Of a stretch of DNA of 64,000 bases, positions 8,860-17,200 are shown piece after piece (position 1 is the first letter of the stretch; every line of letters starts with the position of its first letter). Source of the stretch: Hyphomicrobiaceae bacterium (GTDB lineage: Bacteria > Pseudomonadota > Alphaproteobacteria > Rhizobiales > Hyphomicrobiaceae); the NCBI GenBank assembly GCA_025351355.1, contig JANXWC010000059.1:62001-126000 (forward strand), read 5' to 3'. Under the pieces are notes generated by a model. It had not been told where the DNA came from, searched no databases, and was given only the letters and a program-made list of their open reading frames with translations. Made by a program: the position numbers and the translations under genes.

Positions 8860-9453
8860 TCAAGCCGGTTGTTTCTCGTCGCTGCTCGGTGCAGCAGAAA
8901 CGGGTTCGCTGGCAACGATCGGCGGTAGGGTTTGGTACACTGAGTCGCGACGGCGAGCTTGGGGCGGCTGGAACGCGCGGCGTGCGTGGAATTCGCAATA
9001 GGGTAAGCCGTTCACCTTACCCTTACCGCAGAAATGAAAATCTGCGTGCTGCGGATCGCCGATCGGCCAGCGGCAGCAGCTGTCGGTCAGTGTGGTAATG
9101 AACTTGCGTTCCTTCTCGGGGATGACGAGTTCCTCGATCACGGGCGGCACATAAGCTTCGCCTTCGTTCTGATAGAGCGCGCGGAAGGCGGTGTTGCCGC
9201 CCTGGGCAAAACGCGGCTTCGCGATCAGGCGCTTGTTCGTCGCGGCGGCAGGGCGACGCGGGCGATGTGATTTCTGGCGGCTGGTCGTCGCGCGACCGGA
9301 GAGGCCGAGGCGATGGACCTTGCCGATAACGGCGTTGCGGGTGACGCCACCAAGTCGGCCGGCGATCTGGCTGGCGGAAAGGCCTTCCTGCCATAGCTTC
9401 TTGAGGCTTTCGACGCGTTCGTCGGTCCAGGAGATCAGGGCGTCTTGCTGCAT
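8860..9453 (-). CDS. gcrA: GcrA family cell-cycle regulator
   Basis: 197 residues from ATG 9453. The N-terminal DNA-binding helix-turn-helix contains WTDERVESLKKLWQEG, SASQIAGRLGG and TRNAVIGKVHRLGLSGR, a near-consensus GcrA signature. The C-terminal region has C-rich elements (SCCRWPIGDP, HFCG, YCEFH) typical of the sigma-70-binding part. GcrA is an alphaproteobacterial sigma-70 cofactor that acts at promoters carrying GANTC sites methylated by CcrM. An upstream extension to 9507 is open but does not match the family. The argDF genes lie beyond a 739-bp gap on the other strand. Confidence 0.93.
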   Translation of the reverse strand: MQQDALISWTDERVESLKKLWQEGLSASQIAGRLGGVTRNAVIGKVHRLGLSGRATTSRQKSHRPRRPAAATNKRLIAKPRFAQGGNTAFRALYQNEGEAYVPPVIEELVIPEKERKFITTLTDSCCRWPIGDPQHADFHFCGKGKVNGLPYCEFHARRAFQPPQARRRDSVYQTLPPIVASEPVSAAPSSDEKQPA

Positions 9454-9747
9454 AATCGTTCTCCAGCGGTCCGGCGCAGACGCGCGGACGTAAAACTCAC
9501 CGGTCAATCAAGCAATAGACAGCTGAACACGCAGATTATCTGCGCGCAAAACGCTGCGACTGCGAGCGGACTGTGAACACTTAAAGATTTGGCGGAACGC
9601 AAACCGGGTGCGAGTACAAGTCACACCTTGGGACAAAACTGCGCACAACTGGTGCGCTGTCACACTAGGACGCACGATCACAGACTAAGCTCGCCAACTA
9701 CACTCGCGAGATGTCGTGCTTTACATGTTTTATTAATACACCATGCG

Positions 9748-9811
9748 GAGTCATCTGCTCAAGAGTCGGCGAATCTTCGAGCTGTGTTGATCTGTGTGTA
9801 GTGGCCGATTC
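9748..9811. promoter_or_regulatory. Cluster of four GANTC (CcrM) sites
   Basis: GAGTC at 9748-9752, GAGTC at 9763-9767, GAATC at 9771-9775 and GATTC at 9807-9811. GANTC is the CcrM methylation site and GcrA acts at methylated promoters. About 0.25 sites would be expected in 64 bp of random sequence. Function is inferred. Confidence 0.4.
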
Positions 9812-9992
9812 GCCACAATCGAGGCTGCATACAGGCGCGAGCCAAAGGTTTTCGGGATTTTACACACTGGCTGCATCACAGGTGCTTGTGGCGCCCAAGT
9901 GGCTGTTTCTGGCTGAAATCATTTTTGCTGTCAGTCCTTGAAGTCTTGTTGGCGTTCGCCATCGACCCGGAGCCAGCGATCCTACGATTGAA

Positions 9993-10154
9993 TTGACAGC
10001 GACGACGTGCGGTTGCATAGCTGACCTATGATGACGGAAGGCACCCTCGGTTTGCGACGTCGACGTCTGCAGGCGCATGCGCGGCAGCGACGATGAACCT
10101 ATTCCGATGCAGGTTCTCAGTGCATGCCGCGTGAAAACGCGGCATTATTTTTTT
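9993..10154 (+). ncRNA. Candidate small RNA or terminator-controlled leader upstream of argD
   Basis: TTGACA at 9993-9998 is followed after 17 bases by a weak -10 (CATAGC). This would start a transcript near 10028. The segment contains the hairpin GAACCT (10095-10100)/AGGTTC (10111-10116) and ends in a textbook intrinsic terminator. The left terminator arm TGCCGCG (10125-10131) can instead pair with CGCGGCA (10080-10086), with two more wobble pairs, giving a competing stem. This is either a small RNA of about 125 nt or an attenuator 38 bases before the argD start. I cannot assign an Rfam family. Confidence 0.5.
10124..10154 (+). terminator. Intrinsic terminator upstream of argD
   Basis: ATGCCGCG (10124-10131), loop TGAAAA, CGCGGCAT (10138-10145), then TATTTTTTT. 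It is a perfect 8-bp GC-rich stem with a U-tract on the + strand, 38 bases before the argD start. No protein gene lies upstream on this strand, so it must end a short RNA or act as an attenuator. Confidence 0.85.
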
Positions 10155-10192
10155 CGGCTCCTGATCGCAGGCCAAAGAAGGTCGTCAATCCC

Positions 10193-11476
10193 ATGTCATC
10201 CAAAACAAGCGTGCCATCCCAACCCCAAGGAAAGAATTTCGCAGCAGGGTCTGAGGCGAAATCGCCACCCACAACGCACGTCATGCCGACGTATGCGCGT
10301 CAGGACGTGGTGTTCGAGCGCGGCGAAGGCGTCTGGCTGATCGCCACCGACGGCGAGCGCTATCTCGACTTCGCGTCAGGCGTGGCGGTGAATTCGCTTG
10401 GCCATGCGCATCCCAAACTGATCGCGGCGCTGACGGAGCAGGCCGGCAAGCTCTGGCATACCTCCAACCTCTATCGGGTGGCTGGCCAGGAGAAGCTTTC
10501 GGACCGGCTGTGCAAGGCGGCGCCGTTTGCCGACAAGATCTTTTTCTGCAACTCCGGCGCTGAAGCCTGCGAAGGTGCCATCAAGACCGCACGGCGCTAT
10601 CATTTCGCCAACGGACATCCCGAGCGGACGCGCATCATCACCTTCAAAGGCGCCTTTCACGGCCGCACGCTGGCAACCATTGCCGCTGCCGGCAATGAGA
10701 AGTACCTCGAAGGCTTCGGCGAGCCGGCGCCGGGCTTCGACGTGTTGCCGTTCGGCGATCACGAGGCGCTGCAGAAGGCGATCGGTGATACCACCGCCGC
10801 CATCATGATCGAGCCGGTGCAAGGTGAGGGCGGCATCCGGCCGGTGCCCATTCAATGCCTGAAAGGCTTGCGCGAGTTGTGCGACAAGCATGGGCTGCTG
10901 TTGATTTTCGACGAAGTACAGTGTGGCGTCGGCCGGACCGGCAAACTATTTGCGCACGAGTGGGCCGGCGTGACGCCTGATATCATGGCGATCGCCAAGG
11001 GTATCGGCGGCGGCTTTCCCGTCGGCGCGTTCATGGCATCTGCCGAAGCCGCCAAGGGAATGGTGCCCGGCACGCACGGCTCGACGTTCGGCGGCAATCC
11101 GCTTGCGATGGCGGTGGGCAACGCCGTGCTTGACGAAGTGCTGGCGCCCGGCTTCCTCGACCACGTGCAGAAGGTCGCCTTGCGGTTCAAACAACAGCTC
11201 GCAGCGTTGAAAGACGAGTTTCCGGATATGATCGAAGAGGTGCGTGGGTCCGGTTTGCTGATGGGCGTGCGCTTCAAGGCATCGACGCCATCCGGCGACG
11301 TGGTCAAGGCCTGCACGACGGAGAAGTTTTTGACGGTCGGCGCCGGCGACAACGTGGTGCGCGTCATGCCGCCGCTTAACATTACCGAAGCCGAAATCGG
11401 CGAGGCTGTGGTGCGTCTATCCAAGGCGCTGAAGCGCGTTGCCGCCGATCAGGCGAAAGCCAAAGCGGGCGCTTGA
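10193..11476 (+). CDS. argD: Acetylornithine aminotransferase
   Basis: 427 residues from ATG 10193 with AAGAAGG upstream. It is a PLP-dependent class III aminotransferase of arginine synthesis (N-acetylornithine and N-acetylglutamate semialdehyde). Visible motifs are [19 protein letters not shown], the cofactor-contacting [12 protein letters not shown], and the Schiff-base lysine in [16 protein letters not shown]. The first 30 or so residues are longer than usual ArgD, so ATG 10283 (MPTYARQD) is an alternative. It is followed 85 bp later by argF and preceded by a terminator-containing leader. Confidence 0.93.
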   Translation: MSSKTSVPSQPQGKNFAAGSEAKSPPTTHVMPTYARQDVVFERGEGVWLIATDGERYLDFASGVAVNSLGHAHPKLIAALTEQAGKLWHTSNLYRVAGQEKLSDRLCKAAPFADKIFFCNSGAEACEGAIKTARRYHFANGHPERTRIITFKGAFHGRTLATIAAAGNEKYLEGFGEPAPGFDVLPFGDHEALQKAIGDTTAAIMIEPVQGEGGIRPVPIQCLKGLRELCDKHGLLLIFDEVQCGVGRTGKLFAHEWAGVTPDIMAIAKGIGGGFPVGAFMASAEAAKGMVPGTHGSTFGGNPLAMAVGNAVLDEVLAPGFLDHVQKVALRFKQQLAALKDEFPDMIEEVRGSGLLMGVRFKASTPSGDVVKACTTEKFLTVGAGDNVVRVMPPLNITEAEIGEAVVRLSKALKRVAADQAKAKAGA

Positions 11477-11561
11477 AGCGAAAAAAATCCGCAACAGCCG
11501 ATGCCGGAGCAAGGCTGCCCGGCATCGGCATCAGAATGTCATTTCTCTCCGGACCGACGTC

Positions 11562-12509
11562 ATGCAACTCAAGAGCAGCCCCGCCGCCAAGCCCCGGCAC
11601 TTCATCGACCTCAGCGATCTCGACGCCGCCACGCTTCGCCGCATCGTCGATATGGCGCACGCCATGAAGGCCGCCGGCAAGCGCCCGCCACCCGATCTTA
11701 TCCCCAAGGACATCGCCGATCAGGTGCTGATCATGATCTTCGAGAAGCCGTCGACGCGCACGCGAGTGTCGTTCGACGTGGCGATGCGGCAACTGGGCGG
11801 GCAGACCATCGTGCTCAACGACAAGGATACCCAGCTCGGACGCGGCGAGCCGGTATCGGATACCGCCAAGGTGCTGTCGCGCTATGGCGATGCGATGATG
11901 CTCAGGGTCAACGCCCACGCGACGCTGACCGAATTGGCGGCGCACGCGACCATCCCCGTGATCAACGGCTTATCGGAGCTGTCGCACCCCTGCCAGATCG
12001 TTGCCGATCTCATGACATTCGAAGAAGCGCGCGGCCCCATCAAGGGCGCCGTCGTCGCGTGGGCTGGCGACGGCAACAACGTCGCGGCATCGTGGATACA
12101 CGCGGCGACGCGGCTGAACTTCACGTTGCGGCTGGCGTGCCCGCCGCAACTCAATCCCGAACGCGCCGTGCTCGACTGGGCCAAGAACGCTGGCGGCCGC
12201 ATCGAACTGACCGACGATGCCGACGCGGCTATTTCCGGCGCCGACTGCGTGGTGACCGATACCTGGGTTTCCATGGGCCAGGAAGATGCTTCCAAGCGCA
12301 AGCAACTGCTCGGCCCCTACGCCGTCGACGATCGCCTGATGGCCAAGGCCAAGAAGGACGCCATCTTCATGCATTGCCTGCCGGCCTATCGCGGCCACGA
12401 AGTCAGCGCCTCCGTGATCGACGGCCCGCAATCAGTCGTCTGGGACGAAGCCGAAAACCGCCTGCACGCGCAGAAGGCCATTTTGGCGTGGTGCTTGGGC
12501 GTGGGGTGA
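11562..12509 (+). CDS. argF: Ornithine carbamoyltransferase
   Basis: 315 residues. It carries the carbamoyl-phosphate loop [12 protein letters not shown], the HPCQ motif in [11 protein letters not shown], the ornithine/SMG loop DTWVSMGQE and the HCLPAYRG catalytic Cys motif. It makes citrulline from ornithine and carbamoyl phosphate in arginine synthesis. It follows argD on the same strand and is probably in one operon. The hslO gene often found next in Rhizobiales is absent here. Upstream in-frame codons to 11439 overlap argD and do not match the family. Confidence 0.96.
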   Translation: MQLKSSPAAKPRHFIDLSDLDAATLRRIVDMAHAMKAAGKRPPPDLIPKDIADQVLIMIFEKPSTRTRVSFDVAMRQLGGQTIVLNDKDTQLGRGEPVSDTAKVLSRYGDAMMLRVNAHATLTELAAHATIPVINGLSELSHPCQIVADLMTFEEARGPIKGAVVAWAGDGNNVAASWIHAATRLNFTLRLACPPQLNPERAVLDWAKNAGGRIELTDDADAAISGADCVVTDTWVSMGQEDASKRKQLLGPYAVDDRLMAKAKKDAIFMHCLPAYRGHEVSASVIDGPQSVVWDEAENRLHAQKAILAWCLGVG

Positions 12510-12653
12510 GGTTTGGAAGCAGTCTCTTCGGTGGCTGTTGGGTCGCGCTGACACGCTTGACCCAACCTACGCCGTCACTGAGTTAAGTGAGCGCCTTTCG
12601 TGAATGCGCATGACGACGGTTGGAGCTGTTTTTGGTGTGGAGTAACATGGCAG

Positions 12654-12914
12654 ATGGGTCTTGGAATTGCGCCGCGCCAAACGTTTGTGCTTATTGCCCG
12701 TCTGCCCATGGACGGTGTCGCTACCTTTCAAGCCTATGAGGCCGCGGTGCTTCCCCTGTTGTCGGAGTGCGACGGATTGTTAGAGCGGCGATTGCGCAAC
12801 GCTGACGGGACGATCGAAGTGCATATCGTCAGCTTCGACACCGAGCAGAGCTTTCAACGTTTCAAGAGCGACCCAAGACGCGCTGCATTTGCCCATCTCA
12901 TGGAGCGGTCATAG
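12654..12914 (+). CDS. Small DUF1330/ABM-like protein
   Basis: 86 residues from ATG 12654; GTG 12600 is also in frame. The sequence (FVLIARLPMDGVATFQAYEAAVLPLL, then ERRLRNADGTIEVHIVSFDT and FKSDPRRAAFAHLM) has the pattern of dimeric ferredoxin-like alpha/beta-barrel proteins such as DUF1330 or antibiotic-biosynthesis monooxygenases. No catalytic role can be assigned. It stands alone between argF and a repeat-rich gap. Confidence 0.6.
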   Translation: MGLGIAPRQTFVLIARLPMDGVATFQAYEAAVLPLLSECDGLLERRLRNADGTIEVHIVSFDTEQSFQRFKSDPRRAAFAHLMERS

Positions 12915-13301
12915 GCCACAAACGAACTGATCGCGATGGTCGATGTCTTTGAATAGCAATTCTCGGTGCAGACGATTTTTATGAAGGGCAAAAACATGGT
13001 ACCGCATCGACTTGCCCCCTCAAGGGTTACGGCACGCACACAAGTGAGTCGCTAAATGCGTCGCGAATTCATCCCCCGGCGCTTTCCCGGAATTTGAACA
13101 ACGCCCTTTGCGTTGGACAAATATCCGGGATCTTTACCCCCCCTGGTAAGGGGCACAACAGTTCGGCTGATTTATTCAATTGAACCGGTAAAGATCCCGG
13201 TTCTCCGCACCAAGGGGCGCTGCGGCCGGGAAAACGGCGTCGGGGTTGGCGATCGGAGATGTGTGAATCCCGTAGCCCTCGAAGGGGAGGCGCGCGCCCA
13301 C
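12915..13301. other. Repeat-bearing intergenic region
   Basis: 387 bp with no supported gene. It holds the dispersed repeat at 13122-13232 and the 3' side of the convergent DUF188 gene. Confidence 0.5.
13122..13232. repeat. Dispersed intergenic palindromic repeat, copy 1
   Basis: ATCCGGGATCTTTACC (from about 13122) and GGTAAAGATCCCGG (about 13186-13199) form an inverted repeat. The right part continues TTCTCCGC...GCGCTGCGGCCGGGAAA. A related element lies in reverse orientation near 38848-38893. This is a chromosomal intergenic repeat family, not a known insertion sequence. Confidence 0.65.
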
Positions 13302-13775
13302 TCACCGCCGCCGCTTGATCGCCTGCACCGCCGCCTCCAACGCCTCCAGAAACCGCGAGCGGTCTTGTTTGGTAAAGCCCGCGTTGTAGGTGGTGGCGGC
13401 GCCGGTCTCGCGCAGGTGTGCCATTAGATTGCGGGTGGCGAGGGTCATGCCGATGTTGTTGGCGTTAAACGGTTTGCCGTTGTGATTGAGCACGGTGGCG
13501 CCATTGGGGACACAGCGGGCGGCGAGCGGGATGTCGCCGGTAATGACGATGTCGCGGGCGCTGGCCCGCTCGGCGATCCAGTTGTCCGCGATATCAGGAC
13601 CTTCTGCAACCAACACGCGCTTGAACAGATCGCCTTCGGGTAGCCGCATCCAATTGTTGGCGACGAAGTGGGTGACGAGGCCGTGGCGTGTTGCGACGCG
13701 GGCAATCTCATCCTTGACCGGACACGCATCCGCGTCGACGTAGATCTGGGTCGGCGGTAGCGTTGCGGTGGTCAT
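13302..13775 (-). CDS. YaiI/YqxD family protein (DUF188, UPF0178)
   Basis: 157 residues. It starts with the family hallmark IYVDADACPVKDEI and contains VITGDIPLAARC and LNHNGKPFNANNIG. The DUF188 fold is PIN/NYN-like with conserved acidic residues, which suggests a nuclease, but no activity is established. Length matches the family. It may be co-transcribed with the GST gene 32 bp upstream. Confidence 0.93.
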   Translation of the reverse strand: MTTATLPPTQIYVDADACPVKDEIARVATRHGLVTHFVANNWMRLPEGDLFKRVLVAEGPDIADNWIAERASARDIVITGDIPLAARCVPNGATVLNHNGKPFNANNIGMTLATRNLMAHLRETGAATTYNAGFTKQDRSRFLEALEAAVQAIKRRR

Positions 13776-13807
13776 GGCCGGTTATTGCCGTCGGTCCACC
13801 ATCACCG

Positions 13808-14491
13808 TCAAGCTGGTTCGAGTTCGCGCTTGGCCATCATGGCTTTGAAGGCAGGGCGAGCGTGACAGGCAGCGAGCCATTTTTTCACCTGCGGCACCGC
13901 TTCGAACAACTCCGGTGCGGCCATCGCATAGCGGATCACTTCGGCAACGTTGAGGTCGGCAACGGTGAAGCGATCGTCGATCAAATGACCGGTGCATGAC
14001 AAGGCCGCGTCGAGGACGGCGAACGGCGCGCGCAAAGCGGCCACTGCTGCATTTGCAATGGCGGGATCGCGCTCGGCCGGCGGCTTGCCAATGCGATGGA
14101 AGAGAATGTCCAGTGCGTGAGACTCAACCGCGGTCGCGGCCCACAGCGACCATTGCGCGGCCAGACCCTCCTCAGCGACACTGGCCGGTGCAAGCGGCCC
14201 ACCCTGCTTGCGCGCGAGATAGAGATTGATCGCCAGACTTTCATGCATCACGAACCCATCATCGACGATGGTCGGAATTTGCCCGTTTGGATTGATTTTC
14301 AGGAAAGCCGGCGAGCGCGTGTTGCAGGGCGCGTCGGCGGCCTCGGCATCGGGCAACCGATAGGCTTGCATGACCGGAATATGCTCGAACGGGACGCCAA
14401 GTTCGTTGGCCAGCCAGATGTTGCGCGACGCGCGCGAGCGGTAGACGCCGTAAATCTTGAGCATGGGCAAGCTTTCGGTTTGGAAAGTCAA
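13808..14491 (-). CDS. Glutathione S-transferase family protein
   Basis: 227 residues. The N-terminal thioredoxin-like half has YGVYRSRASRNIWLANELG, then KINPNGQIPTIVDDG and HESLAINLYLARK, the cis-Pro and glutathione gamma-Glu contact region. The C-terminal half is helical. Its ATG overlaps the TGA of the upstream M20 peptidase gene (ATGA), so the two are translationally coupled; an internal Met at 14464 is an alternative start. The substrate is not predictable. Confidence 0.9.
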   Translation of the reverse strand: MTFQTESLPMLKIYGVYRSRASRNIWLANELGVPFEHIPVMQAYRLPDAEAADAPCNTRSPAFLKINPNGQIPTIVDDGFVMHESLAINLYLARKQGGPLAPASVAEEGLAAQWSLWAATAVESHALDILFHRIGKPPAERDPAIANAAVAALRAPFAVLDAALSCTGHLIDDRFTVADLNVAEVIRYAMAAPELFEAVPQVKKWLAACHARPAFKAMMAKRELEPA

Positions 14492-15657
14492 TTTTGCGCA
14501 ACAGGCAGGCGGAGAATGGCGAGCGCGAGCGCTTGGGAGCGCGGGACCAGCGAATTGAGCTCAAGATATTCGTCCACCGTGTGGGCGTTGCCGCCGACGG
14601 GACCTGTGGAGCAGAGCGTGGGACAACCGACCGCGGCGGTAAAGCCAGAATCGGCGCAGCCACCCGAGAATTCGCCCGTAATGGTCAGCCCGGCGTCGGC
14701 GGCGGCAGTGCGGTAAGCGCCAAACAACTGCTCGGAGTCCGGCGTTTGATTGAGTGGCAGAAACTCGCCGCGGATCGTTAATCTCGCAGTGGCGCCTGGT
14801 ACGGTCGAGGTGGCCACAATGCGCTCGATAGACGACAACGTGCGGGCGCGGTCGGCGGCTTGGATATAGCGCATGTCGATTTCGCCAACAGCCGATGGGG
14901 CGGTAGTATTGACCGACTGGCCGCCGCGTATCAGGCCGACATTGAGCGTTATGCCTTTGGCGAGGTCGGTCAGATTGTGAATGGCGACGATCTTGTGGGC
15001 GAGTTCACCGACTGCACTGATGCCTTTTTCGAAGGCGCCACCTGAGTGGGCCGCGCGGCCTTCGACCTCAAGGACCATGAAGACGCCACCCTTGCGTCCG
15101 GTGACAACGGCACCCGTGGGGCGCCCGGGTTCGGCATTGAAGACGCAACGGGCATTGCGGGCGACACGCTCGATGACCGGGCGGGATGACGGGGAAGCAA
15201 TTTCCTCGTCCGCGGTGATGAGCGCGGCGAGCGGGGCGGGATTGCCGCCGAATTTCTTGAACGCCGCCATAACGAAGGCATTCATGACCAATCCGGCCTT
15301 CATGTCGGCGACGCCGGGTCCATAGGCGCGGTCGCTGTCAATGCGGAAAGGCCGTTTTGCCACTTCGCCTTTCGGGAATACGGTGTCGCGATGTCCCATA
15401 AGCACGATGGGTTTTTCGTTGCTTGGCGCATCGTCGAGGCGAACGTGAATCGCGTCGCCGAATGTGGTGTGCGGTTCACGGGTTGCCGCCATGCCGGCGG
15501 TTTCGAAAAATTGAATGAAGCGTTCACCGACGGCGTCGACGCCGGCCTTGTCGTAGCTGCCGCTGTCGAGATCGACGACGTCACGGAGCAATGCGACCAC
15601 CGCGGATTGCTGGCTTGCGAGCCAATCGATTATTTGGGCTTCTTGCTGGTCAATCAT
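14488..15657 (-). CDS. M20 family metallopeptidase (glutamate carboxypeptidase-like)
   Basis: 389 residues. The first metal ligand lies in VLMGHRDTVFPKG and the bridging Asp in GPGVADMKAG; LITADEEIASPSSR carries the catalytic Glu pair. The dimerisation insertion follows (GRAAHSGG). This matches carboxypeptidase G2/ArgE-type dinuclear zinc hydrolases, cytoplasmic here as no signal peptide is seen. It may release C-terminal Glu or act on a small amide. It is translationally coupled to the GST gene. Confidence 0.9.
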   Translation of the reverse strand: MIDQQEAQIIDWLASQQSAVVALLRDVVDLDSGSYDKAGVDAVGERFIQFFETAGMAATREPHTTFGDAIHVRLDDAPSNEKPIVLMGHRDTVFPKGEVAKRPFRIDSDRAYGPGVADMKAGLVMNAFVMAAFKKFGGNPAPLAALITADEEIASPSSRPVIERVARNARCVFNAEPGRPTGAVVTGRKGGVFMVLEVEGRAAHSGGAFEKGISAVGELAHKIVAIHNLTDLAKGITLNVGLIRGGQSVNTTAPSAVGEIDMRYIQAADRARTLSSIERIVATSTVPGATARLTIRGEFLPLNQTPDSEQLFGAYRTAAADAGLTITGEFSGGCADSGFTAAVGCPTLCSTGPVGGNAHTVDEYLELNSLVPRSQALALAILRLPVAQN

Positions 15658-15717
15658 ATTCGCCTACCCCATGCGCCGCTTGATGCGGCAATGGCTATGG
15701 GAATGCGATGATGTGTC

Positions 15718-15778
15718 AAGTGTCAGAAACGCCGGCTGTCAGAAACGCCGGCGCGATGAAGAGATCCCGCCGGCGAAA
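15718..15778 (-). terminator. Probable terminator of the RTX gene, with short direct repeats
   Basis: Two copies of TGTCAGAAACGCCGGC lie at about 15718 and 15738. On the minus strand a GCCGGCG...CGCCGGC stem followed by TTTC lies just after the RTX stop codon. Confidence 0.45.
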
Positions 15779-15803
15779 ACGATGTTTGAGGCTATAGCGA
15801 GGG

Positions 15804-16862
15804 TCAGAGAAGCGTGCTGCCCTGATGGCCGACGCTGACGAGATCGGCGTAGCCAAACTGATGATGATCGGTGCCGGTGTCGTCGACGTTGGTGCCGGCG
15901 AGCGTCAGCAGGGACACCCACTTGTTGTGCTCCAAGGCCTGCACGTTGGCAGAGTGGCTGCCGTCGGCGTTTTGCACATCGAGAAAGCGGAATTCGGCGT
16001 TGACGTCGGAGTGTCCCTTCATGAAGTCGGTCAGATCGACCTTGTCGTTGCCGACCTCGAAGTTGACGAAGGTTTTGAAGCTGCCGTCGGCAATATCCTT
16101 CTTGGTGATGATGTAGGTGTCCGAGCCGCTGCCGCCGACGAGCGTGTCGTCGCCAAGGCCGCCACGAAACACGTTGGTGGCGCCGCCGCTGACGAAGACG
16201 TTGGCGTTGCGATCGCCGACGACATGGTCGGTGCCTGCGGTCGTGCCGATGATCGTGTCGAAGCCGGAAACGGTCTCGTGGTTCAACGCATTGCCGCTAC
16301 CGACGGTGGCGATGTGCTTGCCGAGGTTGATGTCAAGATTGCCTTTCATCAGCGTGTAGTCGAGCACGTCATTACCAGCGCCGCCGGACATCACGTCGTT
16401 GCCGGAGCTGACGAGGATGTAGTCGTTGCCTGAGCCGCCCTTGATTACATCGTCGCCGGCGCCACCGAACAGGATGTCGTTGCCGGTGCCGCCGATCAGA
16501 AGATCATTGCCGTGACCGCCCGACAGAATGTCGTTGCCGCTGTTGCCGAACAGAATATCGTCGCCTTTGCCGCCGAACATCACATCGTCGTTCTTGCCGC
16601 CGGACAGCCAGTCGTTGCCGAGCCCGCCATAAAGCGCGTCGTTGCCGATGCTACCGTACACGGTGTCGTTGCCGGTGCCGCCGAATACGGTGTCGTTGCC
16701 GCGGTCGCCCCACACATAGTCATTGCCGGCGCCACCGAGGATGGTGTCGTCCAGTTTACCGCCGACGACATAGTCGTCGCCGGCCTTGGCGTTGATCATG
16801 TTTGGATCGCCGGGATCGCCGACCAGCGTATCGATCAGTTTAGTGCCGAGAAGAGATGCCAT
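15804..16862 (-). CDS. RTX calcium-binding repeat protein
   Basis: 352 residues. From about residue 28 to 190 it is almost entirely GGxGNDxxx nonapeptide repeats, which form a calcium-bound parallel beta-roll. More repeats occur near GGLGDDTLVGGSGSD. The C-terminal 100 residues are Asp/Gly-rich without Cys. There is no N-terminal signal peptide, as expected for a type I secretion substrate with a C-terminal signal. No protease, lipase or adhesin catalytic domain and no adjacent ABC exporter, MFP or TolC gene is seen. The role is unknown; a surface or matrix protein is plausible. Confidence 0.88.
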   Translation of the reverse strand: MASLLGTKLIDTLVGDPGDPNMINAKAGDDYVVGGKLDDTILGGAGNDYVWGDRGNDTVFGGTGNDTVYGSIGNDALYGGLGNDWLSGGKNDDVMFGGKGDDILFGNSGNDILSGGHGNDLLIGGTGNDILFGGAGDDVIKGGSGNDYILVSSGNDVMSGGAGNDVLDYTLMKGNLDINLGKHIATVGSGNALNHETVSGFDTIIGTTAGTDHVVGDRNANVFVSGGATNVFRGGLGDDTLVGGSGSDTYIITKKDIADGSFKTFVNFEVGNDKVDLTDFMKGHSDVNAEFRFLDVQNADGSHSANVQALEHNKWVSLLTLAGTNVDDTGTDHHQFGYADLVSVGHQGSTLL

Positions 16863-17200
16863 TACGTGAACTCCTGCCTACCGATTGGTGATTGCTGCCC
16901 TTGCCCGCCCTTGCCCGCCGTTGCCTGGTGTCTGGGACGGCACATTTCTGGCCGTCTTATCGAATTGATTCGAATGCACGCATTTGGCTTCACGACAGGT
17001 TCAGAATGGCGAGAGCGTGTTAGGAAACCTCTGATTTAATTGGTGCAAATTGAATTGAATTTTGAATGAAATGCCGCGGGGCGGAAGATCCAAAGCCTGA
17101 CATCAAGGCTTCCTGTTACGCCAAAATCCCTGTAAATATTGGAATTGAATTCGATATTTACCTAAATCTTGGCACGAAGCCGAGGGATTGAGCACGCGCA
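16863..17200. other. AT-rich promoter region between RTX gene and rlmN
   Basis: 338 bp, visibly more AT-rich than the genes beside it. It contains an inverted repeat GTAAATAT (17132-17139)/ATATTTAC (17154-17161) about 40 bp before rlmN. No gene is supported. Confidence 0.5.

Larger units (their letters stand above)
9454..10192. other. 739-bp gap between gcrA and argD with regulatory RNA signals
   Basis: No protein gene is convincing here. The left part must hold the gcrA promoter. Four GANTC sites cluster at 9748-9811. A TTGACA (9993-9998) and a strong + strand intrinsic terminator (10124-10154) bracket a likely short transcript or leader just before argD. Confidence 0.6.

Noticed and set aside
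9711-9941. A 76-codon open frame in the gcrA-argD gap
   Set aside because: Cys/Ser-rich, no RBS, no family pattern. The gap is better explained by regulatory DNA and RNA.
10107-10192. An arginine-containing leader peptide for argD ([17 protein letters not shown]...)
   Set aside because: The frame does not stop before argD but runs on to about 10340, and the Arg codons are not consecutive, so it does not look like a classical attenuator peptide.
15825-16433. A 202-codon open frame antisense to the RTX gene
   Set aside because: The VVAD/DDGV repeats in it merely mirror the nonapeptide coding repeats.
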